DNA of 64,000 nt from Pseudomonas lactis (lineage in GTDB: Bacteria; Pseudomonadota; Gammaproteobacteria; Pseudomonadales; Pseudomonadaceae). Location of the stretch: positions 186,001 to 250,000 of the forward strand of contig NZ_JYLO01000005.1 of assembly GCF_001439845.1 (NCBI RefSeq), given 5' to 3'. The notes beneath the pieces were generated by a model, which saw only the letters and a list, made by a program, of their open reading frames with translations, was not told where the DNA came from and did no database searches. The position numbers were made by a program, and so were the translations under genes. Below are positions 1 through 9,488 of the stretch, in pieces; the first letter of the stretch is position 1; each line of letters starts with the position of its first letter.

Positions 1-329
1 GGCGCGAGGTAGCTGATGCCGCTTTTCTCTTCGATCTGCTTGAACGTCAGGATCTCGCTCTTGCCGCCCAAGTCCTTGACCGTTCCAGTGACTTGCGCGG
101 CCACCGGGCTTACGCCCTTGATCACGGTCACGTTAATCAAACCCTTCTCCTTGCTGCGCACCACACCGACTTTTTGGGCGGTCTCAGCGGGCAGGAAGCT
201 TGAAGTGAAGGTGTTGTAATGAACGGTGATATCGCCGAAGTCTTTTTTGCGATTAGCGTCGATAGTGTCGGCGGCCATGGCGCTGGCGCCCAGGCATGCG
301 GTCAATAGAAAAATAGCCAAACGACTCAT
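1..329 (-). CDS. DUF4426 domain-containing periplasmic protein (partial)
   Basis: The 5' part of a minus-strand gene that runs off the left edge; about 109 residues are visible. It begins with a signal peptide (hydrophobic stretch IFLLTACLGASAMA, probable cleavage after AMA near residue 20), then a beta-rich sequence containing GDITVHYNTF. This matches the small DUF4426 family that in Pseudomonas follows metX-metW. It lies 21 bp after the metW stop and is probably cotranscribed with it. The function is unknown. Family assignment rests on sequence feel plus the conserved neighbourhood. Confidence 0.8.
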   Translation of the reverse strand, partial: MSRLAIFLLTACLGASAMAADTIDANRKKDFGDITVHYNTFTSSFLPAETAQKVGVVRSKEKGLINVTVIKGVSPVAAQVTGTVKDLGGKSEILTFKQIEEKSGISYLA

Positions 330-350
330 GAACGTCCCTCTTGAAGATGA

Positions 351-971
351 TTAGACGGCAACTTTGTGGTCGGTCAGGCCAGGACTGCTGACCCGGTAAA
401 TACCAATTTCGCCCAACAGGTTGGGCCATAGCTTACTCGCCCAGCCGTGGCGGTGCTGTTGATCGACGGCAAGGCGGTTGATCACCTTGGCTTCACGCTC
501 GCCACACAGGGCTTCGAAGTCTTCGAAGGTGCAAAAGTGGATGTTCGGCGTGTTGTACCAGGTGTAGGGCAGGAAGTCGGAGACCGGCATGCGCCCCTTG
601 GTGGCCAGGTACCAGCGGCAGCGCCAGTGGCCAAAGTTGGGGAAAGTGATGATGCATTGGCGGCCAACGCGCAGCATTTCGTCGAGGATGCGGTCCGGGT
701 AGTGCACCGCTTGCAGGGCCTGGGTCATCACCACGATATCGAAGCTGTTGCTGGCAAAGTTGCCCAGGCCCTTGTCCAGGTCCTGCTCGATCACGTTGAT
801 GCCCTTGGCCACGCACTGGGCGATGTTGTCCGGGTCGTTTTCCAGGCCGTAGCCGGTGACTTGCTTGTGGTCGCGCAGCCAGCTCAGCAGTTCGCCGTCG
901 CCGCAGCCCAGGTCGAGCACGCGGCTGCCGGCGGGGATCCAGTCTTGGATGATTTCCAGGTCGGCTCTCAT
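351..971 (-). CDS. metW: Methionine biosynthesis protein MetW
   Basis: A 206-residue class I SAM-methyltransferase-fold protein. The SAM-binding glycine motif VLDLGCGDGELL is at about residues 18-29. MetW is always paired with MetX and is needed for efficient homoserine acylation in Pseudomonas and related bacteria, probably by acting with MetX rather than as an ordinary methyltransferase (family knowledge). The start lies 7 bp after the metX stop, so the two are an operon. Length and context are typical. Confidence 0.95.
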   Translation of the reverse strand: MRADLEIIQDWIPAGSRVLDLGCGDGELLSWLRDHKQVTGYGLENDPDNIAQCVAKGINVIEQDLDKGLGNFASNSFDIVVMTQALQAVHYPDRILDEMLRVGRQCIITFPNFGHWRCRWYLATKGRMPVSDFLPYTWYNTPNIHFCTFEDFEALCGEREAKVINRLAVDQQHRHGWASKLWPNLLGEIGIYRVSSPGLTDHKVAV

Positions 972-978
972 GGCGTTC

Positions 979-2118
979 TCACAAAGTAATGCGGTTCATG
1001 TAGTTACTGAACGCATGCAGGTAACGTGGGATCGGAATCAGGAAGGCGTCGTGGCCTTGCGGTGCATCGATCTCCAGGTAGCAGACGTCTTTCTTGGCGG
1101 CCATCAGGGCATCCACCAGCTCACGGGAGCGTGCCGGCGAAAAGCGCCAGTCAGTGGTGAACGACATCACGCAGAACTTGGCCGTGGCGTGCTCGAAGGT
1201 TTTTGCCAGGTCGTCATCGTGGTTGGCGGCCGGGTCGAAGTAGTCCAGGGCCTTGGTCATCAGCAGGTAGGTGTTGGCGTCAAAGCGCCCTGAGAATTCC
1301 TCGCCCTGGTAACGCAGGTAGCTCTCCACTTGGAACTCGACGCTGTGGAAGTCGTAGTTGAGTTTCTCGCTCTTGAGGCCACGGCCGAATTTCTCGCCCA
1401 TGGAATCGTCGGACAGGTAGGTGATGTGGCCGACCATCCGCGCCAGCATCAAGCCACGCTTGGGGATCACGCCCGCTTCCTGGAACGAACCACCGTGGAA
1501 GTCGGGGTCGGTGAGGATCGCCTGGCGCGCCACTTCGTTGAAGGCGATGTTCTGCGCCGACAACTTGGGCGCCGAGGCGATGGCCAGGCAATGACGCACG
1601 CGGTCCGGGTAAGTAATGGTCCATTGCAGGGCCTGCATGCCGCCCAGGCTGCCGCCAATCACGGCGGCCCACTGGCTGATGCCCAGCAGGTCGGCCAGGC
1701 GTGCCTGGCTGTGCACCCAGTCTTCCACGGTCAGCACCGGGAAGTCGGCGCCGAACGGTTTGCCGGTTTCCGGGTTGAGGCTGCTGGGGCCGGTGGAGCC
1801 GTTGCAGCCGCCGAGGTTGTTCAGGCTGACCACAAAGAACTTATGGGTGTCGATGGGCTTGCCGGGGCCGATACAACTGTCCCACCAGCCGGGCTTGCGG
1901 TCGTCAACGCTATGGAAACCGGCGGCGTGATGATGGCCGGACAAGGCATGGCAGATCAGCACGGCGTTGCTCGCCGTGGCGTTCAGTTGGCCATAGGTTT
2001 CGTAGATCAGGTCGTAGGCTGGCAACGAACGGCCGCAGGCCAGGGCCAGGGGTTCGCTGAAATGCGCCACTTGTGGCACGACCAGTCCAACAGAATCGGG
2101 GGGGAAGGCAGCTGGCAT
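979..2118 (-). CDS. metX: Homoserine O-succinyltransferase MetX
   Basis: A 379-residue alpha/beta-hydrolase-fold acyltransferase, the first committed step of methionine synthesis from homoserine. The nucleophile elbow GGSLGG puts the catalytic Ser at residue 157; the Asp lies in FTTDWRFSP and the His in PQGHDAF near the C-terminus. Pseudomonas MetX enzymes are known to use succinyl-CoA although they are sequence relatives of acetyltransferases, so succinyl is preferred here by taxonomy rather than read from the sequence. It heads the metX-metW-DUF4426 operon, with a plausible sigma-70 promoter just upstream. Confidence 0.95.
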   Translation of the reverse strand: MPAAFPPDSVGLVVPQVAHFSEPLALACGRSLPAYDLIYETYGQLNATASNAVLICHALSGHHHAAGFHSVDDRKPGWWDSCIGPGKPIDTHKFFVVSLNNLGGCNGSTGPSSLNPETGKPFGADFPVLTVEDWVHSQARLADLLGISQWAAVIGGSLGGMQALQWTITYPDRVRHCLAIASAPKLSAQNIAFNEVARQAILTDPDFHGGSFQEAGVIPKRGLMLARMVGHITYLSDDSMGEKFGRGLKSEKLNYDFHSVEFQVESYLRYQGEEFSGRFDANTYLLMTKALDYFDPAANHDDDLAKTFEHATAKFCVMSFTTDWRFSPARSRELVDALMAAKKDVCYLEIDAPQGHDAFLIPIPRYLHAFSNYMNRITL

Positions 2119-2147
2119 CGACCCTGCTCTCGTTTAAATGAGGCGTA

Positions 2148-2176
2148 AGTCTAAAGAGCGGGGACCCTAGCGGCAA
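2148..2176 (-). promoter_or_regulatory. Probable sigma-70 promoter of metX
   Basis: On the minus strand TTGCCG (plus 2171-2176) and TAGACT (plus 2148-2153) are separated by 17 bp, about 30 bp upstream of the metX start. Inferred from the sequence only. Confidence 0.45.
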
Positions 2177-2197
2177 GCAATGGTCGGGGGTTAGCGT

Positions 2198-2305
2198 GAT
2201 CGTTCCCACGCTCCGCGTGGGAATGCCTCTTGGGACGCTCTGCGTCCTGCCCTGGTGACGCGGAGCGTCACGGGCTGCATTCCCACGCAGAGCGTGGGAA
2301 CGATC
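2198..2305. repeat. REPIN, 'CGTTCCCACGCTC' type
   Basis: Two inverted REP arms (GATCGTTCCCACGCTCCGCG and its diverged complement ending AACGATC) enclose a short spacer that is itself palindromic. The same type recurs at 7073 and 11210. It lies between the divergent-side end of metX and the yggT 3' end. A single REP arm of the second type (ATCGCAGGCAAGCCAGC) follows at about 2321-2342. Confidence 0.85.
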
Positions 2306-2357
2306 AGCACAAGCCATGCTATCGCAGGCAAGCCAGCCCCCATAGGGGCTACGGCAT

Positions 2358-2945
2358 TCAGATCAGGCCAAACAACTCTTTTGGCATGTAGGCAAAGTAG
2401 GCCAGGCGTGGAATCACCCAGCTCTGCAGCAGTTGAATCGCGATAAACGCAAAGATCGGCGAAATATCCAGGCCGCCCAGGTTGGGGATCAGACGACGGA
2501 ACGGCGCCAGCACCGGCTCGGTGATCTGATAGACCAGCTCGGCACCCGGGCTACGGCTACCCGGTGCGACCCAGGACAGGATCACGCTGATGATCATCGA
2601 CCAGAAAATGATCTTCAGGAACAGCGAGAAAATCCCGATCAGGCCCCATGGCAACAGCAGCACGGTGAAGGCCTGGTATCCATTGAGCATCAGGATCACC
2701 ACGAACAGCAAAATCTGCAGCAACAGCGCCAGCACCAGCGACGACATGTCCAGGCCGAACAGGCTCGGGATCACCCGGCGCAGCGGCTTGAGCAGCGGTT
2801 GGGTGGCCTTCACCACGAACTGGCACAGCGGGTTGTAGAAGTTCGCACGCACCAGTTGCAGGATAAAGCGCATCAGTACGATCAGCAGGTACAGGCTGCC
2901 CAGGGTCTGGATGATGAAAATGGCAGCGTCATTGATTCCGAGCAT
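2358..2945 (-). CDS. YggT family integral membrane protein
   Basis: 195 residues with two tandem YggT domains, each with a hydrophobic helix pair and an RxxPxxxGxDxS-type signature (RRVIPSLFGLDMSS near residue 57 and RRLIPNLGGLDISP near residue 150). The family has been linked to osmotic stress and membrane biology but its molecular role is unsettled. It starts 25 bp after proC and is the last gene of yggS-proC-yggT, a very common arrangement. Confidence 0.92.
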   Translation of the reverse strand: MLGINDAAIFIIQTLGSLYLLIVLMRFILQLVRANFYNPLCQFVVKATQPLLKPLRRVIPSLFGLDMSSLVLALLLQILLFVVILMLNGYQAFTVLLLPWGLIGIFSLFLKIIFWSMIISVILSWVAPGSRSPGAELVYQITEPVLAPFRRLIPNLGGLDISPIFAFIAIQLLQSWVIPRLAYFAYMPKELFGLI

Positions 2946-2970
2946 GTTTGATTACCTTGGTAAGGGACGA

Positions 2971-3789
2971 CTATTTGCCCAGTTGCTCAGCCATCTCGGC
3001 TGAACGATGTGCGGCGGCACCCAGTGCTGTTTCCACCAGGGCTTCAAAGCCCCCGGCCTGGAACGACTCAATAGCCGCTTGTGTGGTACCACCTGGCGAG
3101 GTGACGCGACGGCGCAGTTCGGCGGCATCCACCTCGCTGCCGACCGCCATCTTGGCGGCGCCCAGGGCGGTTTGTTCCGCCAGTTGCTCGGCCACGTCGT
3201 GGGGCAGGCCCAGCTTGACGCCGGCGGCCGTCATGGCCTCGATCAACAGGAAGAAGTAAGCCGGGCCGCTGCCGGAGACGGCGGTGACCGCATCCAGTTG
3301 CTGTTCCTGCTCCAGCCACACGGCGATGCCCACCGCAGACAGCAGTTCCTGGGCCTGGTCACGTTGCTGCGCGGTGACTTCGCCAGTGGCATACAAACCG
3401 CTGACGCCCTGGCGCAGCAGCGCCGGGGTGTTGGGCATGCAGCGCACAATGGGCTGGGCACCGAGCCAGTTGGTCATGCTGGCGCAGGTGATGCCAGCGG
3501 CAATCGACACCACCAGTTGATGGGGTTGCAGGCTCGGGCTCAGGCTCTCGCACACGGCCTTCATGGCCTGGGGCTTGACCGCCAGCACGATCACATCGAC
3601 GCCGTGGATGGCCTCGGCGTTATCGGCGAAGGTCTGGATACCGTGTTCGGCGCTGACGCGCTCGCGGGTTTCGGCACCGGGGTCGCTGGCGCGGATCTGC
3701 TCGGCGTCCAGGCCCTTGGCCCGCAGGCCACCGATCAGGCTGGCCGCCATGTTACCGGCGCCGATAAAGGCAATACGCGTGTTGCTCAT
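2971..3789 (-). CDS. proC: Pyrroline-5-carboxylate reductase ProC
   Basis: A 272-residue NAD(P)H-dependent enzyme making proline from pyrroline-5-carboxylate. The N-terminal Rossmann motif IGAGNMA is at residues 9-15. The C-terminal helical domain has the substrate-site signature VSGSGPAYFF and ends with the typical TSPGGTT motif. Full length for the family. It is the middle gene of the yggS-proC-yggT operon, 33 bp after yggS. Confidence 0.96.
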   Translation of the reverse strand: MSNTRIAFIGAGNMAASLIGGLRAKGLDAEQIRASDPGAETRERVSAEHGIQTFADNAEAIHGVDVIVLAVKPQAMKAVCESLSPSLQPHQLVVSIAAGITCASMTNWLGAQPIVRCMPNTPALLRQGVSGLYATGEVTAQQRDQAQELLSAVGIAVWLEQEQQLDAVTAVSGSGPAYFFLLIEAMTAAGVKLGLPHDVAEQLAEQTALGAAKMAVGSEVDAAELRRRVTSPGGTTQAAIESFQAGGFEALVETALGAAAHRSAEMAEQLGK

Positions 3790-3822
3790 GACAGGTCCTT
3801 ATTTCGAGGGATGTCAGCCATT

Positions 3823-4509
3823 TCACGGCTGGCCGTAGTCGCGGGCGCCAAACAGGGCGGTACCGATCCGCACCCAGGTGGCGCCTTGGGCAATGGCCGA
3901 CTCAAGGTCGTGGCTCATGCCCATGGAAAGTGTGTCCAGCGCCAGGTTCAAGCTGGCTTGCAAGTCGCGCACCGTGGCGAACGCCGCATCCTGCTCCGCC
4001 CGGTCTTGCGTCGGCTCGGGAATCGCCATCAAGCCCCGCAGCTTCAAGCGCGGCAGGGCGCTGATCGCTGTGGCCAGGGCCGGCAGGTCGGCGGGCGTGC
4101 AGCCGGACTTGCTGGCTTCGCCACTGACATTGACCTGGATGCAGATATTGAGCGGCGGCAGGTCGGCCGGGCGTTGTTCGGACAGGCGTTGTGCGATTTT
4201 CAGGCGGTCCACGGAGTGCACCCAAGCGAAGTGCTCGGCGATGGCACGAGTCTTGTTCGATTGAATGGGGCCGATGAAGTGCCAACTCAAGGGCAGGTCG
4301 GTTAATTCCGCCTGTTTGCCCAGGGCTTCCTGCAGGTAGTTTTCACCAAAGTCGCGCAGCCCGGCGGCATAGGCTTCGCGCACTGCCTGCGCCGGTTTGG
4401 TCTTGCTCACGGCCAGCAGGTGGATGCTGCTTGCGTCACGTTGCACGGCGTCGGCTGCGGCGCGGATGCGCTGGCTAACCAGGCCGATGTTGTCTGCTAT
4501 CGTCGACAT
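3823..4509 (-). CDS. yggS: YggS/PROSC family PLP-homeostasis protein
   Basis: A 228-residue single-domain PLP-binding protein with the fold-type III barrel. The PLP lysine is K36 in LLAVSKTKPA, and the HFIGPIQSNK motif is typical of the family. Members buffer cellular pyridoxal phosphate rather than catalyse a known reaction. Divergent from pilT with only 57 bp between the start codons, so the two promoters overlap. Confidence 0.94.
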   Translation of the reverse strand: MSTIADNIGLVSQRIRAAADAVQRDASSIHLLAVSKTKPAQAVREAYAAGLRDFGENYLQEALGKQAELTDLPLSWHFIGPIQSNKTRAIAEHFAWVHSVDRLKIAQRLSEQRPADLPPLNICIQVNVSGEASKSGCTPADLPALATAISALPRLKLRGLMAIPEPTQDRAEQDAAFATVRDLQASLNLALDTLSMGMSHDLESAIAQGATWVRIGTALFGARDYGQP

Positions 4510-4566
4510 TCAAGATGCGCCCGTGGATATGGAGTCCGCGGCATTCTACTGGAAATGGAAAGCCCT

Positions 4567-5601
4567 ATGGATATCACGCAATTGCTGACGGCCAGCGTAA
4601 GCCGAGGCGCCTCAGACCTGCATCTGTCAGCCGGCCTGGCACCCATGCTGCGCATTGATGGCGAGGTTTGGCCCCTGGATGGGCCGGCGCTGAGCGCTAC
4701 CCAAGTGGTCGACTTATTGAGCCCTTTGCTGAATAAACATCAACAAAAGGATTTCGAAACATCTCTTGAAACGGATTTTGCCTTCGAGTTGCCAGGCGTC
4801 GCCCGGTTCCGGGCGAACGTGTTCCGCCAGGATCGCGGCGTGGGTGCGGTGTTTCGGGCTATTCCGGCTGAGGTCCAGAGCCTGGAAGACCTGAGGTTGG
4901 GCGAGGTGTTCCAGCGTATCGCCCGCTTCCCTCGCGGGCTGGTGCTGGTGACCGGGCCCACCGGCTCGGGCAAGTCCACGACCCTGGCGGCGATGATTGA
5001 CGACCTCAACCGACACCGTCGCCAGCATATCCTCACGCTGGAAGACCCCATCGAGTTTATCCACAGGCCGAAAATGGCCCTGGTCAACCAGCGCCAGGTG
5101 CATCGCGATACCCACTGTTTCTCGCAGGCCCTGCGTTCCGCCCTGCGCGAAGACCCGGATGTGATCCTGGTGGGTGAACTGCGCGACCTTGAAACCATCC
5201 GCCTGGCGCTGACGGCGGCAGAGACCGGGCACCTGGTGTTTGGCACCCTGCACACCTCGTCGGCGGCAAAGACGGTAGACAGGCTGGTGGACGTCTTCCC
5301 GGCCGGGGAGAAGGCGATGGTCCGCTCGATGCTGTCGGAGTCGTTGCAGGCGGTGGTGTCCCAGGTGCTGGTGAAGAAAGTGGGCGGTGGGCGCGTGGCC
5401 GCCCATGAAATCATGCTGGGCACCCCGGCGATTCGTAACTTGATTCGCGAAGACAAGGTGGCGCAGATGGTTTCGGCGATCCAGACAGGTGGGGCGTTGG
5501 GGATGAAGACCCTGGATATGAGTTTGAAGGCGTTGGTCGGCGCAGGGCTGGTCAGCCGGGAAGAGGCGCGGGAGAAGGCGAGGGTGCCGGCAGATATCTA
5601 A
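4567..5601 (+). CDS. pilT: Type IV pilus retraction ATPase PilT
   Basis: 344 residues. The hexameric cytoplasmic ATPase that depolymerises the pilus to give twitching motility. Walker A GPTGSGKST is at 130-138, the Asp-box/Walker B region DPDVILVGELRD near 197-207, conserved His residues in GTLHTSS, and the retraction signature AIRNLIRE at 288-295, which separates PilT from the PilB extension ATPases. The start is at MDITQLL, matching PilT N-termini; an in-frame ATG 12 bp earlier and an unbroken frame further upstream overlap yggS and are unlikely. A REPIN follows. Confidence 0.95.
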   Translation: MDITQLLTASVSRGASDLHLSAGLAPMLRIDGEVWPLDGPALSATQVVDLLSPLLNKHQQKDFETSLETDFAFELPGVARFRANVFRQDRGVGAVFRAIPAEVQSLEDLRLGEVFQRIARFPRGLVLVTGPTGSGKSTTLAAMIDDLNRHRRQHILTLEDPIEFIHRPKMALVNQRQVHRDTHCFSQALRSALREDPDVILVGELRDLETIRLALTAAETGHLVFGTLHTSSAAKTVDRLVDVFPAGEKAMVRSMLSESLQAVVSQVLVKKVGGGRVAAHEIMLGTPAIRNLIREDKVAQMVSAIQTGGALGMKTLDMSLKALVGAGLVSREEAREKARVPADI

Positions 5602-5617
5602 AACGCACAGACACACA

Positions 5618-5710
5618 ATGTGGGAGCTGGCTTGCCTGCGATAGCGGGCTGTCAGGCACTCTCTCTGCCAACTGACACACCGTCATCGCAGGCAAGCCAG
5701 CTCCCACATT
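5618..5710. repeat. REPIN, 'GTGGGAGCTGGCTTGCC' type
   Basis: Perfectly complementary outer arms (AATGTGGGAGCTGGCTTGCC and its inverse complement) flank a short variable spacer. It sits between the convergent 3' ends of pilT and the NlpC/P60 gene. Confidence 0.88.
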
Positions 5711-5749
5711 TGATTGCATTTCAAATGGGGAGCTTCAGTGACGCCTGGC

Positions 5750-6388
5750 TTAGCGCTGCACGATCCGCAGGTTGCTGTTCTGCTCTTTAGGCAGTACCCG
5801 CTTGGCAATTACGTAGTTCTTGTCCCAGAACGGCTTTTTCAGCGTGTCGATGCTCACCGACTTGCCACGGCGCGGTGCGTGGATAAAACGGTCGTTGCCC
5901 AGGTAGATGGCAACGTGGTTGACCTGGCGGCTCTTGAGCTTGAAGAACAACAGGTCGCCCGGTTTGAGGTCCTTGCGGTCAACCTTCAACCCATGGCCGG
6001 CCGCCATGGCGTTGGAAGTGCGTGGCAGGTCCACCGCTTTCACATCGTTAAATGCATATTTCACCAGCCCGCTGCAGTCGAACCCTTTACTTGGGCTGCT
6101 ACCGCCCCAACGATAAGGTGTACCGAGCACGTTGACGGCACGGCTCAGCACGTTGCTGCTTTGCTTGGTGTTCACTGCCAGTTGGGTGGAAAGCGCTTTG
6201 CCGTTGACCTTGCTCAGTTGGGTCGGGCGGCTGACGGTTGGCTTTGCTGATTTGGCAGTGCTGGGCGTGCTATGGACTTTAGGCGTGAAACCGTTAACGT
6301 TCGGAAGTCGTTGCTCACGATTGGTGGCGTGGGCGGCCAGTGGCATTAATAGGCAAATGGTTAGCCATGTCTTGAAAAATGGTCGCAT
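5750..6388 (-). CDS. Secreted NlpC/P60 family endopeptidase
   Basis: 212 residues. An N-terminal signal peptide (to about AHA, residue 21), a 60-residue Ser/Thr/Lys-rich linker, then an NlpC/P60 (C40) domain that cleaves peptidoglycan stem peptides. Catalytic Cys105 is in GFDCSGLV and His158 in QVNHVAIYLG; His170 in FIHAP is the likely third residue. The basic linker may bind the cell wall (inference). It stands alone, upstream-divergent from the TM2 gene. Confidence 0.9.
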   Translation of the reverse strand: MRPFFKTWLTICLLMPLAAHATNREQRLPNVNGFTPKVHSTPSTAKSAKPTVSRPTQLSKVNGKALSTQLAVNTKQSSNVLSRAVNVLGTPYRWGGSSPSKGFDCSGLVKYAFNDVKAVDLPRTSNAMAAGHGLKVDRKDLKPGDLLFFKLKSRQVNHVAIYLGNDRFIHAPRRGKSVSIDTLKKPFWDKNYVIAKRVLPKEQNSNLRIVQR

Positions 6389-6637
6389 TAGGCGTGGCTC
6401 TTATGGGTTTGCGCGCAACTTTATAACAGCTTTTTGTGCTGTTCTCAGGCCGTTTGTCGACTGAACCTTGGGGTCAAACTCAGGAAAAACGCGACGATTC
6501 GCCGCAATTGTCCTACACAAGGCAGGTGGCACAAGGCTTTGAGGGCAGGAAGATACCATTTACCGTACGTCGGGCGCCCGTAAAAAAGTCACAAAGAAAA
6601 TGAAAAAATTTATCTATCGACGCAAAAGAGGTCCTTC
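6389..6637. other. Intergenic region between divergent genes
   Basis: About 250 bp holding the promoters of the NlpC/P60 gene and the TM2 gene. There is an AT-rich patch (TTTATAACAGCTTTTTGTGCTGTT) with a short ACAGC/GCTGT inverted repeat near 6420-6440. No coding potential seen. Confidence 0.4.
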
Positions 6638-7066
6638 ATGAACACCTATCAACAGGTTGGTCAGCAGCACGACACCCACAGTAAGGCGATTGGTTACCTG
6701 CTGTGGATTTTCGGTTTTACCGGGGCTCATCGCTTCTATTACGGCAAGCCGGTGACCGGTACGATCTGGTTTTTCACTTTCGGCTTGCTGGGTATTGGCT
6801 GGCTGATCGACTTGTTCCTGATCCCGGCCATGGACCGTGAGGCCGACCTGCGGTTTACCGCTGGGCCGATTGAATACAACGTGGCCTGGATTCTGTTGGC
6901 GTTCCTGGGGGTGTTTGGTGTGCACCGCATGTATCAGGGCAAATGGATCACCGGCCTGATCTACCTGCTGACCGGCGGTTTGTTCCTGGTCGGAGTGCTG
7001 TATGACTTCTGGACGTTGAACACGCAGATTTCGATCCGCAATGCCGAGCGCAATAGCGGCCGTTGA
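6638..7066 (+). CDS. TM2 domain-containing membrane protein
   Basis: 142 residues with two tandem TM2-like repeats. Each has a GAHRFYYGK / GVHRMYQGK-type motif followed by paired hydrophobic helices and an acidic D near the second helix (LIDLFLIP, LYDFWTLN). TM2 proteins are small inner-membrane proteins of unknown function. The start is supported by an AGAGG ribosome-binding site 8 bp upstream. Confidence 0.88.
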   Translation: MNTYQQVGQQHDTHSKAIGYLLWIFGFTGAHRFYYGKPVTGTIWFFTFGLLGIGWLIDLFLIPAMDREADLRFTAGPIEYNVAWILLAFLGVFGVHRMYQGKWITGLIYLLTGGLFLVGVLYDFWTLNTQISIRNAERNSGR

Positions 7067-7072
7067 GCACTA

Positions 7073-7182
7073 ATCGTTCCCACGCTCCGCGTGGAAATGC
7101 AGCCCAGGATGCTCCGCGTCCACCTTTGGAGTGCTGACGCAGAGCGTCACAGGATGCGTTCCCACGCAGAGCGTGGGAACGA
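7073..7182. repeat. REPIN, 'CGTTCCCACGCTC' type
   Basis: Inverted arms CGTTCCCACGCTCCGCGTGG and ACGCAGAGCGTGGGAACGA around a short spacer, between the convergent TM2 and pyrC' genes. Confidence 0.85.
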
Positions 7183-7191
7183 GCTTGCGCG

Positions 7192-8463
7192 TCAAGCCTG
7201 GTAGCTGATCCGCCCATCCATCAAGGTATACCGCACCGTCGCCGGCAGGCTGTGGCCGATGAACGGGCAGTTTTCGCCCTTGGACAACCAGCGCTCACCA
7301 GCCACCGTCGAGCTTGCCAGGTCGAACAGCACCAGGTCCGCCGGTGAGCCCACCGCCAACTGGCCCGCTGGCAAGCGCAGGGCCTCGGCCGGGCCGGCGC
7401 TCAGGCGTGCCAGCAGTGTCGGCAGGTCCAGCAAGCCGTCTTCTACCAGCGTCATCGCCAATGGCAGCAACAACTCCACGCTGCTGATGCCCGGCTCGGT
7501 CGCGCCAAACGGTGCCAGCTTGGCATCTCGCTCGTGAGGTTGGTGGTGGCTGGAAATCGCCGACACCACACCCGACTTCACCGCCGCACGCAAACCGTCA
7601 CGGTCTGCCTTGGTGCGCAGCGGGGGCTGTACGTGGTACAGGCTGGAGAAGTCGATCAGCGCCTCATCCGTCAGGATCAGTTGGTACAGGGCGACATCCG
7701 CGGTTACCCGTAAGCCACGGGCCTGGGCCTGGGCGATCAAAGCCACGCCCCGGGCGCTGGTCAACTGGCTGAAATGCGCACGCACGCCGCTTTGTTCTAC
7801 CAGCAACAGGTCGCGGGCGAGAGCCACGGTTTCTGCGGTTTCCGGAATGCCCGGCAGGCCGAGGAAGCTGGCCACTGCGCCTTCATGGGCCAGGCCACCT
7901 TCGGCCAAGTCGCGGTCCTGGGAATGGAAGATCACCGTCAAGTCGAACGTGGCCGCGTATTCCAGGGCGCGGCACAAGGTGCGTGTGCTGCGAAAGCTTT
8001 CCAGGCCATTGCCGAAGGCTACGCAACCGGCGTCACGCAGGGCGATCAATTCGGCAAGTTGTTCGCCATCCAGGCCCTTGCTCAAGGCGCCAATGGGAAA
8101 CACTTTGCAATTGCCGGCTTCGCGGGCGCGGTCGAGGATCAGTTCGGTCACGGCCGACGTGTCCAGCACCGGCTTGGTGTTGGGCGGGCAACACAGGCTG
8201 GTCACACCACCGGCTGCGGCGGCCTGGGTTTCGCTGGCGATATTGCCTTTGCGGCTGTAGCCCGGCTCGCGCAGGGCGACATTCAAGTCCACCAGCCCAG
8301 GTGCGGCCACCAGGCCCTTGGCGTCAATGCTCTGGCCGGCGTTGAAGCCGGCGGGGGCGGCGCCGATGGCGACGATCTTGCCGGCGTCCAGGTGTAGATC
8401 GGTAACTTGGTCCAGGCCGCTGGCCGGGTCGATGACTCGGGCGCCGAGAATGCTGAGCTTCAC
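7192..8463 (-). CDS. pyrC': Dihydroorotase-like subunit of aspartate transcarbamoylase (PyrC')
   Basis: 423 residues of the amidohydrolase fold. The motif that is D-x-HxH in active dihydroorotases reads [10 protein letters not shown] here: Asn61 and Ala63 replace both metal-binding histidines, so it is very probably inactive. In P. putida and P. aeruginosa such a pseudo-dihydroorotase forms a stable dodecamer with PyrB and is needed for ATCase assembly. It overlaps pyrB by 4 bp, supporting coupled synthesis. Later motifs typical of the fold remain (HSQDRD, AHFSQL). Confidence 0.93.
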   Translation of the reverse strand: MKLSILGARVIDPASGLDQVTDLHLDAGKIVAIGAAPAGFNAGQSIDAKGLVAAPGLVDLNVALREPGYSRKGNIASETQAAAAGGVTSLCCPPNTKPVLDTSAVTELILDRAREAGNCKVFPIGALSKGLDGEQLAELIALRDAGCVAFGNGLESFRSTRTLCRALEYAATFDLTVIFHSQDRDLAEGGLAHEGAVASFLGLPGIPETAETVALARDLLLVEQSGVRAHFSQLTSARGVALIAQAQARGLRVTADVALYQLILTDEALIDFSSLYHVQPPLRTKADRDGLRAAVKSGVVSAISSHHQPHERDAKLAPFGATEPGISSVELLLPLAMTLVEDGLLDLPTLLARLSAGPAEALRLPAGQLAVGSPADLVLFDLASSTVAGERWLSKGENCPFIGHSLPATVRYTLMDGRISYQA

Positions 8464-9464
8464 TGGGCCTGCTCCTGCTCGAATTGACGTTGCGCGGTTT
8501 GCCCGCTCATGGCCATGGACAGCACGGCCATACGCACCGCGATGCCGTAGGTCACTTGGTTGAGAATCACCGACTGTGGGCCGTCGGCCACCGCCGACTC
8601 AATTTCTACGCCACGGTTGATCGGCCCCGGGTGCATCACGATGGCATCCGGCTTGGCCTTGGCCAGGCGTGCGGTGGTCAGGCCGAACAGGCGGTAGAAC
8701 TCACCTTCGCTGGGCAATAAGCCCCCGGCCATGCGCTCGCGTTGCAGGCGCAGCATGATCACCACGTCCACATCCTTGAGGCCCTCGGCCATGTCGGTGT
8801 AGACCTTCACGCCATACTGTTCGATGCCGATGGGCAACAAGGTCTTGGGCGCAATCACGCGGATATCCGGGCAACCCAGGGCTTTGAGGGCCAGCATGTT
8901 CGAACGTGCTACCCGCGAATGCAGGATGTCGCCGACGATGGCCACCGAGAGGTTTTCAAAGCTGCCCTTGTGCCGACGAATGGTGAGCATGTCGAGCATG
9001 CCCTGGGTCGGGTGCGCGTGGCGGCCGTCGCCGCCATTGATGATCGCCACGTTCGGGCACACATGCTCAGCAATGAAGTGCGCAGCGCCGGAGTCGCCGT
9101 GGCGTACCACGAACATGTCGGCTGCCATGGCCTCCAGGTTGCGCAGGGTATCGAGGAGGGTTTCGCCCTTGCTCGCCGACGAGGTGGACACGTTCAGCGT
9201 GATCACATCGGCCGACAGCCGCTGGGCCGCCAGTTCAAAGGTGGTGCGGGTGCGGGTGGAGTTCTCGAAGAACACGTTGCAGATAGTTTTACCGCGCAAC
9301 AACGGGACTTTCTTCACTGCTCGGCCACCGACTTCCAGGAATGAGTCGGCGGTGTCGAGGATTTCGGTGAGCAGTTCGCGGGGCAAACCGTCGAGGGACA
9401 AGAAGTGTTGCAACTGGCCCTGAGCATTGAGCTGCAGCGGGCGCTTGGCATCTAGAGGCGTCAT
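8460..9464 (-). CDS. pyrB: Aspartate carbamoyltransferase catalytic subunit PyrB
   Basis: 334 residues. Makes carbamoyl-aspartate in pyrimidine synthesis. The carbamoyl-phosphate motif [12 protein letters not shown] is near residue 70 and the aspartate-side HPGPINRG motif near residue 277. The N-terminal extension of about 30 residues before the catalytic core is typical of the Pseudomonas class A enzyme, where it carries nucleotide regulation. Lies 24 bp after pyrR and overlaps pyrC'. Confidence 0.96.
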   Translation of the reverse strand: MTPLDAKRPLQLNAQGQLQHFLSLDGLPRELLTEILDTADSFLEVGGRAVKKVPLLRGKTICNVFFENSTRTRTTFELAAQRLSADVITLNVSTSSASKGETLLDTLRNLEAMAADMFVVRHGDSGAAHFIAEHVCPNVAIINGGDGRHAHPTQGMLDMLTIRRHKGSFENLSVAIVGDILHSRVARSNMLALKALGCPDIRVIAPKTLLPIGIEQYGVKVYTDMAEGLKDVDVVIMLRLQRERMAGGLLPSEGEFYRLFGLTTARLAKAKPDAIVMHPGPINRGVEIESAVADGPQSVILNQVTYGIAVRMAVLSMAMSGQTAQRQFEQEQAQ

Positions 9465-9488
9465 CGCGGGGACTCTTTACAAGGCGGT

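Noticed and set aside
5618..5710. REPINs as ordinary Rho-independent terminators
   Set aside because: They form strong hairpins but lack T-runs and recur in many contexts with the same sequence, so they are annotated as repeats.
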